The translations under genes and the position numbers were made by a program. A stretch of 64,000 nucleotides of DNA from JBKBUF01 sp046290815 (GTDB lineage Bacteria > Bacteroidota > Bacteroidia > Cytophagales > Cytophagaceae): NCBI GenBank assembly GCA_046290815.1, contig JBKBUF010000020.1, positions 25,291 through 89,290 on the forward strand, written 5' to 3'. Shown here one piece after another: positions 43,850 through 52,462 of the stretch. The notes beneath the pieces are model-generated. The model was not told where the DNA came from. It did not search any database and saw only the letters and a program-made list of their open reading frames with translations. The number at the start of each line of letters is the position of its first letter. The stretch's first letter is position 1.

Positions 43850-46800
43850 TTATTGAAGTATTACCTTCTTCACCACCTTAGATTTACCATTTGTAAATAC
43901 ACAGTGATAAACACCTCTGGGTAGTTCTCCTGTATTAATGCTAACAACCCCTTCAGATCCCAAATTTTGAATTCTTTCAACAACTACACCAAGTGAATTA
44001 ACCAGTTCAACAGAATAATTCCCATGGTAATCGTATGTTACATCTATTTTATCTGTTGCAGGATTTGGCATTAAGTTAAATCCTGCCGACTCCATACCAT
44101 TAACTGATGCAATGGAACGCAAATGAATTCCGGTATTAGTCTCATCACCATTTAAGAATGCATATGAATCTGAAAAGTCAGAAGCATCAGGCTTACCACC
44201 AGCTTTGTAAATATCTATGTAAAATAAAGTACCGGTTTCCGGAAGTCCGGATAAGGAATATGAGGTCAACAAAATAGCGGATTCATTCAAAATATTCCAA
44301 AGCAATTCAACTCCTGCAGCCTTAGCCGATGTTGAGGCCTGCACATCCAACACTGAGATTTTAGTTTTATCATATTGTAGCCCGAAGTCGAAAGAAACAA
44401 GACCTTCAGTAGTCTTTACATTATGATTCACATATACTCTGTAAACATCAGTTGAAGTTTCCTGTATGTTGTCAATTTCAAATGTAACAGTATTTGACTT
44501 CACCCTTATGTATGGATCACCGGCAGAAGGATAAGTCTGCAAACCAGGACCACCGTCGACAACATCTCCCAGCAAAATACCTGAGAAAATCTCAGGCGCA
44601 TTATTAGCACATTGAGGAACAATATTTAAACATAGAGGAACATCTGGAACGTTATCACGATGATAGCCGGCTCCATCAGTTTCAGGATAATTAAAAGAAA
44701 TTATAAATGAAGGATCATTTAAGGCTGTATTTCTGTCGATAAATCGCCAATCTAAAGAAGGAGCATTTGTACCATCATTCCAAACCTGAGGATATTCATT
44801 GATTACGCCAACAATTCTTTGCTGTACCAGAGTAATATCATTAGCCCTTACTTTATCATTCATATTTACGTCTGCTGCTATCATCATGTAAGGTGTAGGA
44901 ATTGTGTAGTAAGCACCTGTATTATCCATGGTGGTCATCCTCACCATCTGGTATACATCGAATCCATTTACAAACCGCATGATACCAAGTCCTGCAGGAG
45001 GATTTAAAATATCTCTTACTATTGCAATTTTATTAGCACTGTTTACTGAATTGATTGTAAAGTCACCAGAGCCATTAGGGCTTGTAAATGCATGTGTTGT
45101 TGTCTGACATTCTGCATTTGCGGTAGTGATTCTTGTAATTGCATTTCCTGAAACAGGAACATAACCCATCCCAAGTGGCTTTGAAACATTTCCCTGATAA
45201 ATCAACCTTCCTCTGAAACTATTGCTATAGGTTACATTAAGATTTCCTCCTGTCCAGCAAGTCGACTTTTCTGTGAGCTTATATGCTTCATCCAGTTCAC
45301 ATACAGTTATAGGATATTGTGTATTTGCTGCTGCAGCAGACAACAGCCTGAAGTGAATACATATTACCTCACCCTGTCCGGTAAAATTAGCTGTGGCGGG
45401 AGCATTCTGATTATAATAAATACTGGCTCTTACCTTTCCCGGAGTTACTGTACTGATAAATGCTGTAGCCCAGGATGGATTTCCGTTGGTAACAACATTT
45501 CCTAAACTGTATGAAAGTGTCGGAACCATTATTTGCGGATCATATTCGAGACAAAAATCCATACCGATTATGCCATTATCAACAGGCGCTACAGCCAGAA
45601 GGGGAACACAAAAACTATTGTTCAGATCTGCACAAACCGCAGAAACATCTCCTATTTTATATTTGCAGCATTCCTTTACTTCAACGTTTACAGATTTCAT
45701 AACTTCACAACCATTTTGATTTAAAGTATATGTAATATTATAAATTCCAATCTCGGAAGGTGTAAATTTATCTGAAGATACGCCATTGACTTTAAATGAT
45801 CCACCTTCAGGAGTTGCAGACAATATAATCTCATAACTACCCTTACACAATTCAGGGTCTATATTGATTACCGGGTCAGCAGATGTGCCTACATATATTT
45901 CTTTGGTTACTGTACATTGCCCATAGCTTGCGGAAAGCAGTACAGTACCCGTATTGGGAAAGTTAAGGACAACCGACGTTGATGTTGTGGAAACAATGGT
46001 TGCATTTGCTACCGACCAGGTAACATTATAACCAGGCTCGTCAATTGAATAACTTTGCAATGTGTTCGGACAAGGGGTTGGACTTCCCTCTATTTGGAAA
46101 AGTGATAATGAATTCCTAACAAAAAAAGTAGGTGAGTATCCCATGTTTACCCCTGAATTAATTAATTGTGGATTAACAAGGCTTAAATTGAACGACCCAA
46201 TTGTCAGATTATGCGAAGTTTCTTCCATCCCTGCAGAAGCACAATTGCTGTGTATTGCTCCATTGGGATCTGTGCGAACTACTACCCCATCTTCAGCTCC
46301 GGAAGTTCCACCAAGCTTAAAACTACTTCCTACCAAAGTAAAGGTTAAGTCTGAATTTTGTGCCACTGTATAAAAACCTTCAATTCTAGAATTTCCATAA
46401 CTGGAAGAACTTACCAGCTGGCCATTCAAATCTGTTCTGCAAAATAAAAAATCTGTACCGGCAGATGGATTATTTAATCTGTGGTGACCAGCCATTGCAA
46501 ATCCGTTACTTGTTCGTATCAGATCCATCGGGTAATGATCATTGCTTCCGATAACTTTATAAGTCCTGAACCAGTCCAATGCTGTTCCCGAAGGGTTAAT
46601 TTGTGCAAGTGACATGGAAGTTCCTCCACCAGTATTAGTATTGTATCTTCCAGCAACTATTAACCCTCCATTACTCAATTCTACAAGTCCATACAATGAA
46701 TTAACAGGATGTCCTAATCCCATACGCATGACTCTTGTGATATTTCCAGCACTATTCAAACGGACTACTAGTTGTTCCCGTGCAGAACTGGTTCCATTTG

Positions 46801-47449
46801 ATAAATAACCAGCCAGTACATAACCACCGGTTTGGCTGCGTATAATTGAATATGCTTCACATACTCCTGTAGTATTACGAATAATATTTTGCCATAAAAT
46901 TGCCCCACCACTATTGGAAACCTCAAATGCCAGGATGCTTTTTACCTGTTCATCATCGGCAAATGAAATACCACAAACCACCAAACCATTATTGCTTCTC
47001 CTAACTTTATGAAGTCTCTGGTTTAGGTTTGCATTTCCATAGGTTCTTACCCAAACAATATCACCGGTTAATGGATTTATTTCAAACAAGAGTGCCTGAT
47101 CTCTTAAGCCTGACTTAGTAAAGCCTGCCATAACCACATTCCCATTAATGTTTAGTTCTGCTGAATACACTTTAGTTTCAGTAAAACCTGAAACACCCAT
47201 AATACGTTGCCAGACAAAACTACCATTGCCTGATATTCTAGCTATAACAATCGGACCTTGTCCTGTATTTCCGGCAACAATTACATCACCTCCGGGCAAC
47301 AATACTGAAGTCCGGAAATCGCAACGATTAAATCCCTGCTGATGATTAAGTGTATACAAATATTGGTAAGGCTGAGCTTCAGAAGTAAACCAAATGAAGC
47401 TCATAAAAAATAAGATCAGAACGAACTTATTTAAAAATAACTTTTTCAT
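43850..47449 (-). CDS. T9SS-secreted protein with cohesin-, dockerin- and cohesin-like modules
   Basis: A 1,199-residue protein with a signal peptide (to about residue 25) and a delta-60-like propeller (about 26-400, AQINPSGTALDWFRTYKV style). Two Ig/PKD-like units (about 460-590) precede a cohesin-like domain (about 595-745; GDVSAVCADLNNSFCVPLLAVAPVDNGIIGMDFCLEYDP). A region with the dockerin/EF-hand-like signature DVNMNDKVRANDITLVQQRIVG follows (about 855-880). A second cohesin-like domain (about 983-1106) and a type A sorting domain (LMPNPATDKIDVTYDY) end it. Module order suggests a structural or scaffolding surface protein; both assignments rest on motif resemblance only. A terminator lies at 43808-43828. 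Confidence 0.82.
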   Translation of the reverse strand: MKKLFLNKFVLILFFMSFIWFTSEAQPYQYLYTLNHQQGFNRCDFRTSVLLPGGDVIVAGNTGQGPIVIARISGNGSFVWQRIMGVSGFTETKVYSAELNINGNVVMAGFTKSGLRDQALLFEINPLTGDIVWVRTYGNANLNQRLHKVRRSNNGLVVCGISFADDEQVKSILAFEVSNSGGAILWQNIIRNTTGVCEAYSIIRSQTGGYVLAGYLSNGTSSAREQLVVRLNSAGNITRVMRMGLGHPVNSLYGLVELSNGGLIVAGRYNTNTGGGTSMSLAQINPSGTALDWFRTYKVIGSNDHYPMDLIRTSNGFAMAGHHRLNNPSAGTDFLFCRTDLNGQLVSSSSYGNSRIEGFYTVAQNSDLTFTLVGSSFKLGGTSGAEDGVVVRTDPNGAIHSNCASAGMEETSHNLTIGSFNLSLVNPQLINSGVNMGYSPTFFVRNSLSLFQIEGSPTPCPNTLQSYSIDEPGYNVTWSVANATIVSTTSTSVVLNFPNTGTVLLSASYGQCTVTKEIYVGTSADPVINIDPELCKGSYEIILSATPEGGSFKVNGVSSDKFTPSEIGIYNITYTLNQNGCEVMKSVNVEVKECCKYKIGDVSAVCADLNNSFCVPLLAVAPVDNGIIGMDFCLEYDPQIMVPTLSYSLGNVVTNGNPSWATAFISTVTPGKVRASIYYNQNAPATANFTGQGEVICIHFRLLSAAAANTQYPITVCELDEAYKLTEKSTCWTGGNLNVTYSNSFRGRLIYQGNVSKPLGMGYVPVSGNAITRITTANAECQTTTHAFTSPNGSGDFTINSVNSANKIAIVRDILNPPAGLGIMRFVNGFDVYQMVRMTTMDNTGAYYTIPTPYMMIAADVNMNDKVRANDITLVQQRIVGVINEYPQVWNDGTNAPSLDWRFIDRNTALNDPSFIISFNYPETDGAGYHRDNVPDVPLCLNIVPQCANNAPEIFSGILLGDVVDGGPGLQTYPSAGDPYIRVKSNTVTFEIDNIQETSTDVYRVYVNHNVKTTEGLVSFDFGLQYDKTKISVLDVQASTSAKAAGVELLWNILNESAILLTSYSLSGLPETGTLFYIDIYKAGGKPDASDFSDSYAFLNGDETNTGIHLRSIASVNGMESAGFNLMPNPATDKIDVTYDYHGNYSVELVNSLGVVVERIQNLGSEGVVSINTGELPRGVYHCVFTNGKSKVVKKVILQ

Positions 47450-47707
47450 ATGTGTCTTTAGTTTATGTGTTTTAAAGGATGCTGCAATTATAAAAAAGTG
47501 ACGTGAACCTCTGAATATGTTCCATATGAAATTCTTAGATAAAATGTATTTATTAAATCAAAATGGTATTTTATAAATGAGGATTGTTATTTAATAAAGA
47601 CAAAAGAACCTTATTTTATTCAAATTCTACGATAAGGAAATCCGGTCTACCATAGCCTATGCATTTTCCATAAATGAAAAGCATTCGCAAATCACTTATA
47701 AATAAAT

Positions 47708-47715
47708 TATTTTTG
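47708..47715 (+). promoter_or_regulatory. -7 box of the decayed delta-60 gene (TATTTTTG)
   Basis: Exact TAnnTTTG match 20 bases before ATG 47736. The promoter survives although the gene is broken. Confidence 0.4.
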
Positions 47716-47735
47716 GTTACCTATCTTAAATTTTT

Positions 47736-48370
47736 ATGAAGAAATTACTTTTTAATCTTTACATCCTTTTTATTATTCCAGCATATGCAATTGGCCAGGC
47801 AGGAAATAATGATACTTCCTTTGATCCCGGATCCGATCCAAATAGCGGTGTGCTTTCCATAGCTTTACAGGAAGATGGTAAAATTATTAGCGGTGGCTTC
47901 TTTACATCCCATAATGCAAAACCTGCAAATAAAATTGCAGGAATAAATCAAAATGGAACGCTGGATGAAACTTTCACAGCAGGAACTTCAGGAGATGTAT
48001 TTGCGATAGCAGTTCAGGATGACCAGAAGATTGTGGCAGCAGAGCTTTCGATTATGCATTAGGAATTGAAAGAAGATGTATCGTTAGATTTAATGATGAT
48101 GGAACTGTAGACCCAACATTTAATCCCGGAGCCGGAGCAGGAAGCAGGATAAGGGCATTAAATATATAACCTGATGGAAAAATAATAGCTGCCGGAGATT
48201 TTAATTCTTTCAATAACGTTTCCTATTCTAAAATTGTACAGTTAAATACAAATGGTTCTGTAGATGAAAATTTTAGTGCCGAAACCTTTGATGCCGCAAA
48301 CTTTCTCACAGCATTGCAAGACGATGGTAAAATATTGATTCGGGGAAATTTTATGGGTAGTAAACAATGA
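47736..48370 (+). pseudogene. Decayed delta-60 repeat protein gene
   Basis: A signal peptide (MKKLLFNLYILFIIPAYAIGQ) is followed by delta-60 propeller repeats (LQEDGKIISGGFF, QDDQKIVAAG). The frame breaks near 48042: adding one G gives KIVAAGAFDYALGIERRCIVRFNDDGTVDPTFNPGAG, so one base has been lost. Further on, an in-frame TAA replaces the expected Gln of NIQPDGKIIAAGDFN. The homology then stops at TGA 48368-48370, with no sorting domain and only about 210 codons in all. This is a remnant of a larger T9SS substrate. Confidence 0.85.
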
Positions 48371-48463
48371 AGAAAACATTATCAGCTCGGGAACAATAGT
48401 TGTAGAATAAATATATGCTCCTTTAATAAGGTTCCTAAATATTAATTAAAGTTTGTTTTGGCC

Positions 48464-48480
48464 CCACCCTGTCAGGGTGG
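48464..48480. repeat. Palindrome CCACCCTG/CAGGGTGG
   Basis: A 17-bp interrupted palindrome (8-bp arms, one central T) between the decayed gene and the 3' end of 48511-50796. Possible terminator or REP-like repeat; only one copy is seen here. Confidence 0.5.
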
Positions 48481-48510
48481 TCTCAGAAGGATTAAATTAA
48501 TGCCTGAAAC

Positions 48511-50796
48511 TTATTTTGTCTTTAGCGTTTTTCCATCCCATTCAATTTCCTGATTGGTTATAATAACCTGAGTGCCGTTACACATGTCGCATTTTATATT
48601 AACTGTCTTTTCGACAACCCTGTCCGGCTCCTTATTTTCAATTGTTTCATAACCCACTTCCGGTTTGCTTACTTTAACGCTTTTGTAAGAATTCGTACCA
48701 GGATCCCACTTGCTCTCAAAAGACTCCTTATTATTGTATGTCTTCCTGGTTGTATATGTTACCCCACCAGGAATAACTTCTTTTATCTGCTTTTGAATAT
48801 ATCCATTTTTACAATTTTTACAGACCTTACTCTTTTTGCCGCAAAAGAAAAATGAATCATAGCTGGATGCATTGCAAACGGAAATTTCAGATCCCTCATA
48901 CAAGCTAGCATCTTGCAAAATTCCATTTGGAGTCAAGGTCAATGGCAACACCATACGTTTATTGTTGTGCATATTCACAATTACAATTCTGTTTGCACTA
49001 TCAGCTATTATTGCAGGAAACTTGTAATTTGTACCGGGCCAGGGATTGTCGGAGAGAATTATTTCCAATACTTTTATTCCTGGACTCAATTTATAATTAC
49101 ATTCCTCAGCCTTACCTTCTTTTTCAAAATACTCCTTTTTATGACCGGCATTTTTTATTGCACAAAGCTTACCATTTATATCGGAGGTAAAATATTCTAC
49201 ACGAGAATTTACTTCTTTTCCATTTAACCGCAGCAGTGTAATTCCGTCGTCAATTGTCTTTTCTATTTCAATTCCTCCTACGTATGTATTTCTGCTAACA
49301 ATCACTTTGGAAGGATCGACAATGGTGAATTTTTCATCTATTTGATGCCACTGTCCTCCTTCATCGGAAATCAGATATTGAAATTCATTTTTATATTCCT
49401 TTACCTTAAATGGTATTTGAAGTTGTTTCATTGTTTTCTTTTCCCATAGATGATATCCTCCATCTCCATATATTCCATTAATGAGATAAGACGATCCGAT
49501 GGATTGAAACTCTTTCGTGTATTCTGGTTTAATATATGTTTTTGTACCATAATGGAAAAAACCGTGTCGCCAGATATCGCTATACCAAAGCTCCTGAATT
49601 TTCAATATGTGTCCCATTTCAGGATCATTATGGTAATAAAAATGCATTTTTCCTTTTGGGATAAGCAATTCATTAGTTTTGGCATCATAAACAGAATAGT
49701 GCCCATAAGTTTCATGTTGATCGATTCTGAATGGTCCTGCAATTTTACTTGACACTACTGAAATATCACCGCTACTGCTAAGTAAATTTTGATTCTTGTC
49801 ATACACAAGTATTTTTCCATCCTGTGATATCTCGAAAACCACATCGTTCTTTTCTTTTCGCCAAACGACTTTTGCAAAAGTACCGGAAGGTTTTATAACC
49901 TCTTTTAAAAAATTGTTCTCCAAAGACAATATACCAACCTTTCCATTTTCCCATACTTTGAAATAGGACAGACTTTCTGAAACTTCCAAACGATCCCATC
50001 CTCTTCCAACGGGAATATTCGGATTATGAATTGATGCTAAATACCATTTATCCTGTTTCTTCACCGCATAATCTAATCCCACTACTTTTATCGAATCATA
50101 GCTTGCTGAATACACAGGCTTGCCTTTTATTCTTAAATCTACAAAACTCCAGCGGCTATTTTGGCAAACAATAATACCAAAATCATAAAAATACATGTCT
50201 GAGGCAGGTGAAGATAAAACTTCAACATTTCCTACCGGTATTTCATTAACCAGCTTCACAAGAATGAGATTCCATTTACCATTTTTTCTTCCAGCATATC
50301 CCATGAAAGAGGTATCGCGATTTTTATATTCTATAGCGAATGAATTATATACCAGAGAATCATATTCGAATGGTAGTACCTGAATATGTTCCCTGAAGCC
50401 TCCCCAATGATTGTTCTTTTTTGCAACCCTCCTTGATATGGCCATGTGATCATATTGGTTGTCCAATTTGTTTCCATTAGTCCAGATATAACCATACTTC
50501 CCATTTTTAAGAGTAATAAATCCATCACAGTTTCTTTTTGTCAGACAACCGTAACGGACACTGTCAATCCAGACCATATCCCATATTGGTTTATGCTTCC
50601 ATTTCTCCTGATACTCCAACTTCCCCTTAGTATAAACCTGTGCATTCATAACAATTCCCCACTTTGAACCCTCTTGCTTTGGGTAATGATAGGTTTCCTG
50701 ACTATAAGAGGAATTTATAGTAGCCGAAAGTAAAAAAATACCAAGGGTCAAATGCAGGAAAGACCTCCTTGTGGAGTAAAAAATGATTGCAAACAT
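48511..50796 (-). CDS. Secreted WG-repeat-like protein with C-terminal CxxC zinc motif
   Basis: A 761-residue protein with a signal peptide (to about residue 32, SSYSQE). Long runs of WG/KWG-type repeats follow (GSKWGIVM, NGKYGYIW, NGKWNLIL, NGKVGIL, DKWYLA), a propeller-like fold. Near the C-terminus lie two CxxC pairs, CKNCKNGY (about residue 662) and CDMCNGT (about residue 737), resembling the CxxCxGxG zinc module of DnaJ. Zinc binding in an exported protein is unusual but plausible. No sorting domain or lipobox. Function unknown. Confidence 0.75.
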   Translation of the reverse strand: MFAIIFYSTRRSFLHLTLGIFLLSATINSSYSQETYHYPKQEGSKWGIVMNAQVYTKGKLEYQEKWKHKPIWDMVWIDSVRYGCLTKRNCDGFITLKNGKYGYIWTNGNKLDNQYDHMAISRRVAKKNNHWGGFREHIQVLPFEYDSLVYNSFAIEYKNRDTSFMGYAGRKNGKWNLILVKLVNEIPVGNVEVLSSPASDMYFYDFGIIVCQNSRWSFVDLRIKGKPVYSASYDSIKVVGLDYAVKKQDKWYLASIHNPNIPVGRGWDRLEVSESLSYFKVWENGKVGILSLENNFLKEVIKPSGTFAKVVWRKEKNDVVFEISQDGKILVYDKNQNLLSSSGDISVVSSKIAGPFRIDQHETYGHYSVYDAKTNELLIPKGKMHFYYHNDPEMGHILKIQELWYSDIWRHGFFHYGTKTYIKPEYTKEFQSIGSSYLINGIYGDGGYHLWEKKTMKQLQIPFKVKEYKNEFQYLISDEGGQWHQIDEKFTIVDPSKVIVSRNTYVGGIEIEKTIDDGITLLRLNGKEVNSRVEYFTSDINGKLCAIKNAGHKKEYFEKEGKAEECNYKLSPGIKVLEIILSDNPWPGTNYKFPAIIADSANRIVIVNMHNNKRMVLPLTLTPNGILQDASLYEGSEISVCNASSYDSFFFCGKKSKVCKNCKNGYIQKQIKEVIPGGVTYTTRKTYNNKESFESKWDPGTNSYKSVKVSKPEVGYETIENKEPDRVVEKTVNIKCDMCNGTQVIITNQEIEWDGKTLKTK

Positions 50797-50910
50797 AAAT
50801 TTAAAATCTAATGGTCAGACTTAGATGAATATACAATTTAAGAAAAAAATATAACCTATTTCACCAGAGCCGGAATGGCAATCACGAATTCCTAAACCTA
50901 TTACATCCAA

Positions 50911-51264
50911 CTAATCAAAAAACCACATAAATATATTCAAAGGATCGACAAATCTCATATATATTATAAACAGATAACCAGACGAAATCCATAAAAGCTG
51001 AACAACATTCAATCTATCTGACTTATTTATCAATTGTTTAATTAATATGAATAACCATAGGGAAAATCCCAATATTGAACATAGGACAAAAAAATAAATT
51101 ACCGGAGCATAATAACTATAAATTTTAAGGTACTTAGGATCGTCAATATCCGCCATTGCTATCCGATTAAGTTTATAAGAATAATGAAAGTAAAACATAT
51201 GGACCGACAGAATGTAACCAAATGGAATAAGAGCTATAAGAATATAAATTTTTGCTTTCATCAC
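50911..51264 (-). CDS. Small membrane protein, function unknown
   Basis: A 117-residue protein with three membrane segments (about 6-26, 50-78, 90-108), rich in aromatic residues. It lies 52 bases downstream of the next minus-strand small gene (51317-51769). The two genes end with the same 17 bases (CCAACTAATCAAAAAAC on the plus strand), hinting at a shared origin of their 3' ends. No family recognised. Confidence 0.6.
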   Translation of the reverse strand: MMKAKIYILIALIPFGYILSVHMFYFHYSYKLNRIAMADIDDPKYLKIYSYYAPVIYFFVLCSILGFSLWLFILIKQLINKSDRLNVVQLLWISSGYLFIIYMRFVDPLNIFMWFFD

Positions 51265-51316
51265 CTTAAATTTCGGTTTTATGTCTTAACATAGATGCTC
51301 TCATACATTCAACCAA

Positions 51317-51769
51317 CTAATCAAAAAACTCCTTAATCTCCTCCAGCAAACTTTCCATAGACTTATTTTTATTAATGGTATTAAAAACTGAATTATTAAT
51401 CGACTTATCTATTAAATTGCCGTTTCTGATTTTAAGTAAATGAGGAAACCTCCTATAGTTTTTCAGTTCATATAAAGCTCTGGAAATATAATTTGGGTTA
51501 TAATCACTCTTTGGGGTTTTACCATCCAGGAAAATTAATTCAATATTACAATCTTTCAGATTATTCAATAATTCATTTTCGATAAACCCTTTACAATCGG
51601 AACGGTTGTTGTAACAAAAAAAATTCTTGTCTCCTATATACTCCAGATAAATTCTAAATTTTTTCTTTTCTATTCTATCGTTTATCATTACAAATGGTAA
51701 AGAGATAAGAATAAAAGGAAGAAGCAAAATCATTATCAAAATTGATAGAGCCGGACCCAATACATTCAT
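51317..51769 (-). CDS. Membrane-anchored small protein, function unknown (has a truncated copy at 56269)
   Basis: A 150-residue protein with one N-terminal membrane segment (about 8-28, LSILIMILLLPFILISLPFVMI) and a charged soluble domain (EKKKFRIYLEYIGDKNFFCYNNRSDCKG..., ending SMESLLEEIKEFFD). The last ~45 codons recur in damaged form at 56269-56410. No known family. Small genes with partial copies near large surface-protein genes are common in Bacteroidota, but a role cannot be given. Confidence 0.65.
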   Translation of the reverse strand: MNVLGPALSILIMILLLPFILISLPFVMINDRIEKKKFRIYLEYIGDKNFFCYNNRSDCKGFIENELLNNLKDCNIELIFLDGKTPKSDYNPNYISRALYELKNYRRFPHLLKIRNGNLIDKSINNSVFNTINKNKSMESLLEEIKEFFD

Positions 51770-52180
51770 AGTTATTCTTTTATTATCCTCTGTTATGCAA
51801 TATTCAATTTAATCTATACCCATTTCCAAAAAGAGCACTTTAAAAAGTATCCATCAGAATATTCTTATCCGGTTCGCTCAATTTCCATAATTTGAATACT
51901 CGCCTGTATTATATTATTACATATTTTATCCACATGAAGTATTTATAGTTACCTACTTTGCATTTGTATAATATAAGAAATACGGGTAACCTACAAATCA
52001 AACATTATTTTGCAAAGAAAAATCTGCACAAAACCAAGAACAGGATAGTTCGATAATTACTTTTCATTATCTTGAATTTGTTATATAACCATAATATAAT
52101 TTTTACGTAATTGATTCCGGCTCACTAAAGTATTACTTTTTTTATCATAAATATTTTTAAAAATCCTTACTAACAAAAAA
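51770..52180. other. No gene seen; AT-rich upstream region
   Basis: About 410 bases of AT-rich DNA between divergent genes. No RNA hairpin or perfect promoter box stands out; it must hold the promoters of 51769 (minus) and 52181 (plus). Confidence 0.5.
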
Positions 52181-52384
52181 ATGAAAATTTTTAAGCTGTT
52201 GTTTTTTGGGGTAATCCTGTCTATGATTGCCTTTCAGGGAAAATCACAAACAGTTGCCATCACTCAGCCTAATGGTGGTGAGCAATTAGCAGTATGTCAG
52301 CAATATTTAATAAAATGGACACAAACAGGAACTCCTTCCAACTATTGGAATATTGATTACTCAATTGACGGAGGTACCATTTAG
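52181..52384 (+). CDS. PNGGE-repeat T9SS protein, N-terminal fragment (ends at a TAG)
   Basis: A 67-codon frame with a signal peptide (MKIFKLLFFGVILSMIAFQGKSQ) and the first PNGGE repeat, ITQPNGGEQLAVCQQYLIKWTQTG. It ends in DYSIDGGTI and TAG (52382-52384). The same frame continues without shift into 52463-56095, where repeats read DGGTTW or NNGSTW; TAG therefore replaces a TGG tryptophan. It is the N-terminus of a 1,304-residue protein. Confidence 0.85.
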   Translation: MKIFKLLFFGVILSMIAFQGKSQTVAITQPNGGEQLAVCQQYLIKWTQTGTPSNYWNIDYSIDGGTI

Positions 52385-52462
52385 GCATCTATTACCAGCA
52401 ATTACCTGGCAACTAATGGACAATTTCTTTGGACCGTTCCTAATGTTAATACAACAAATGCA

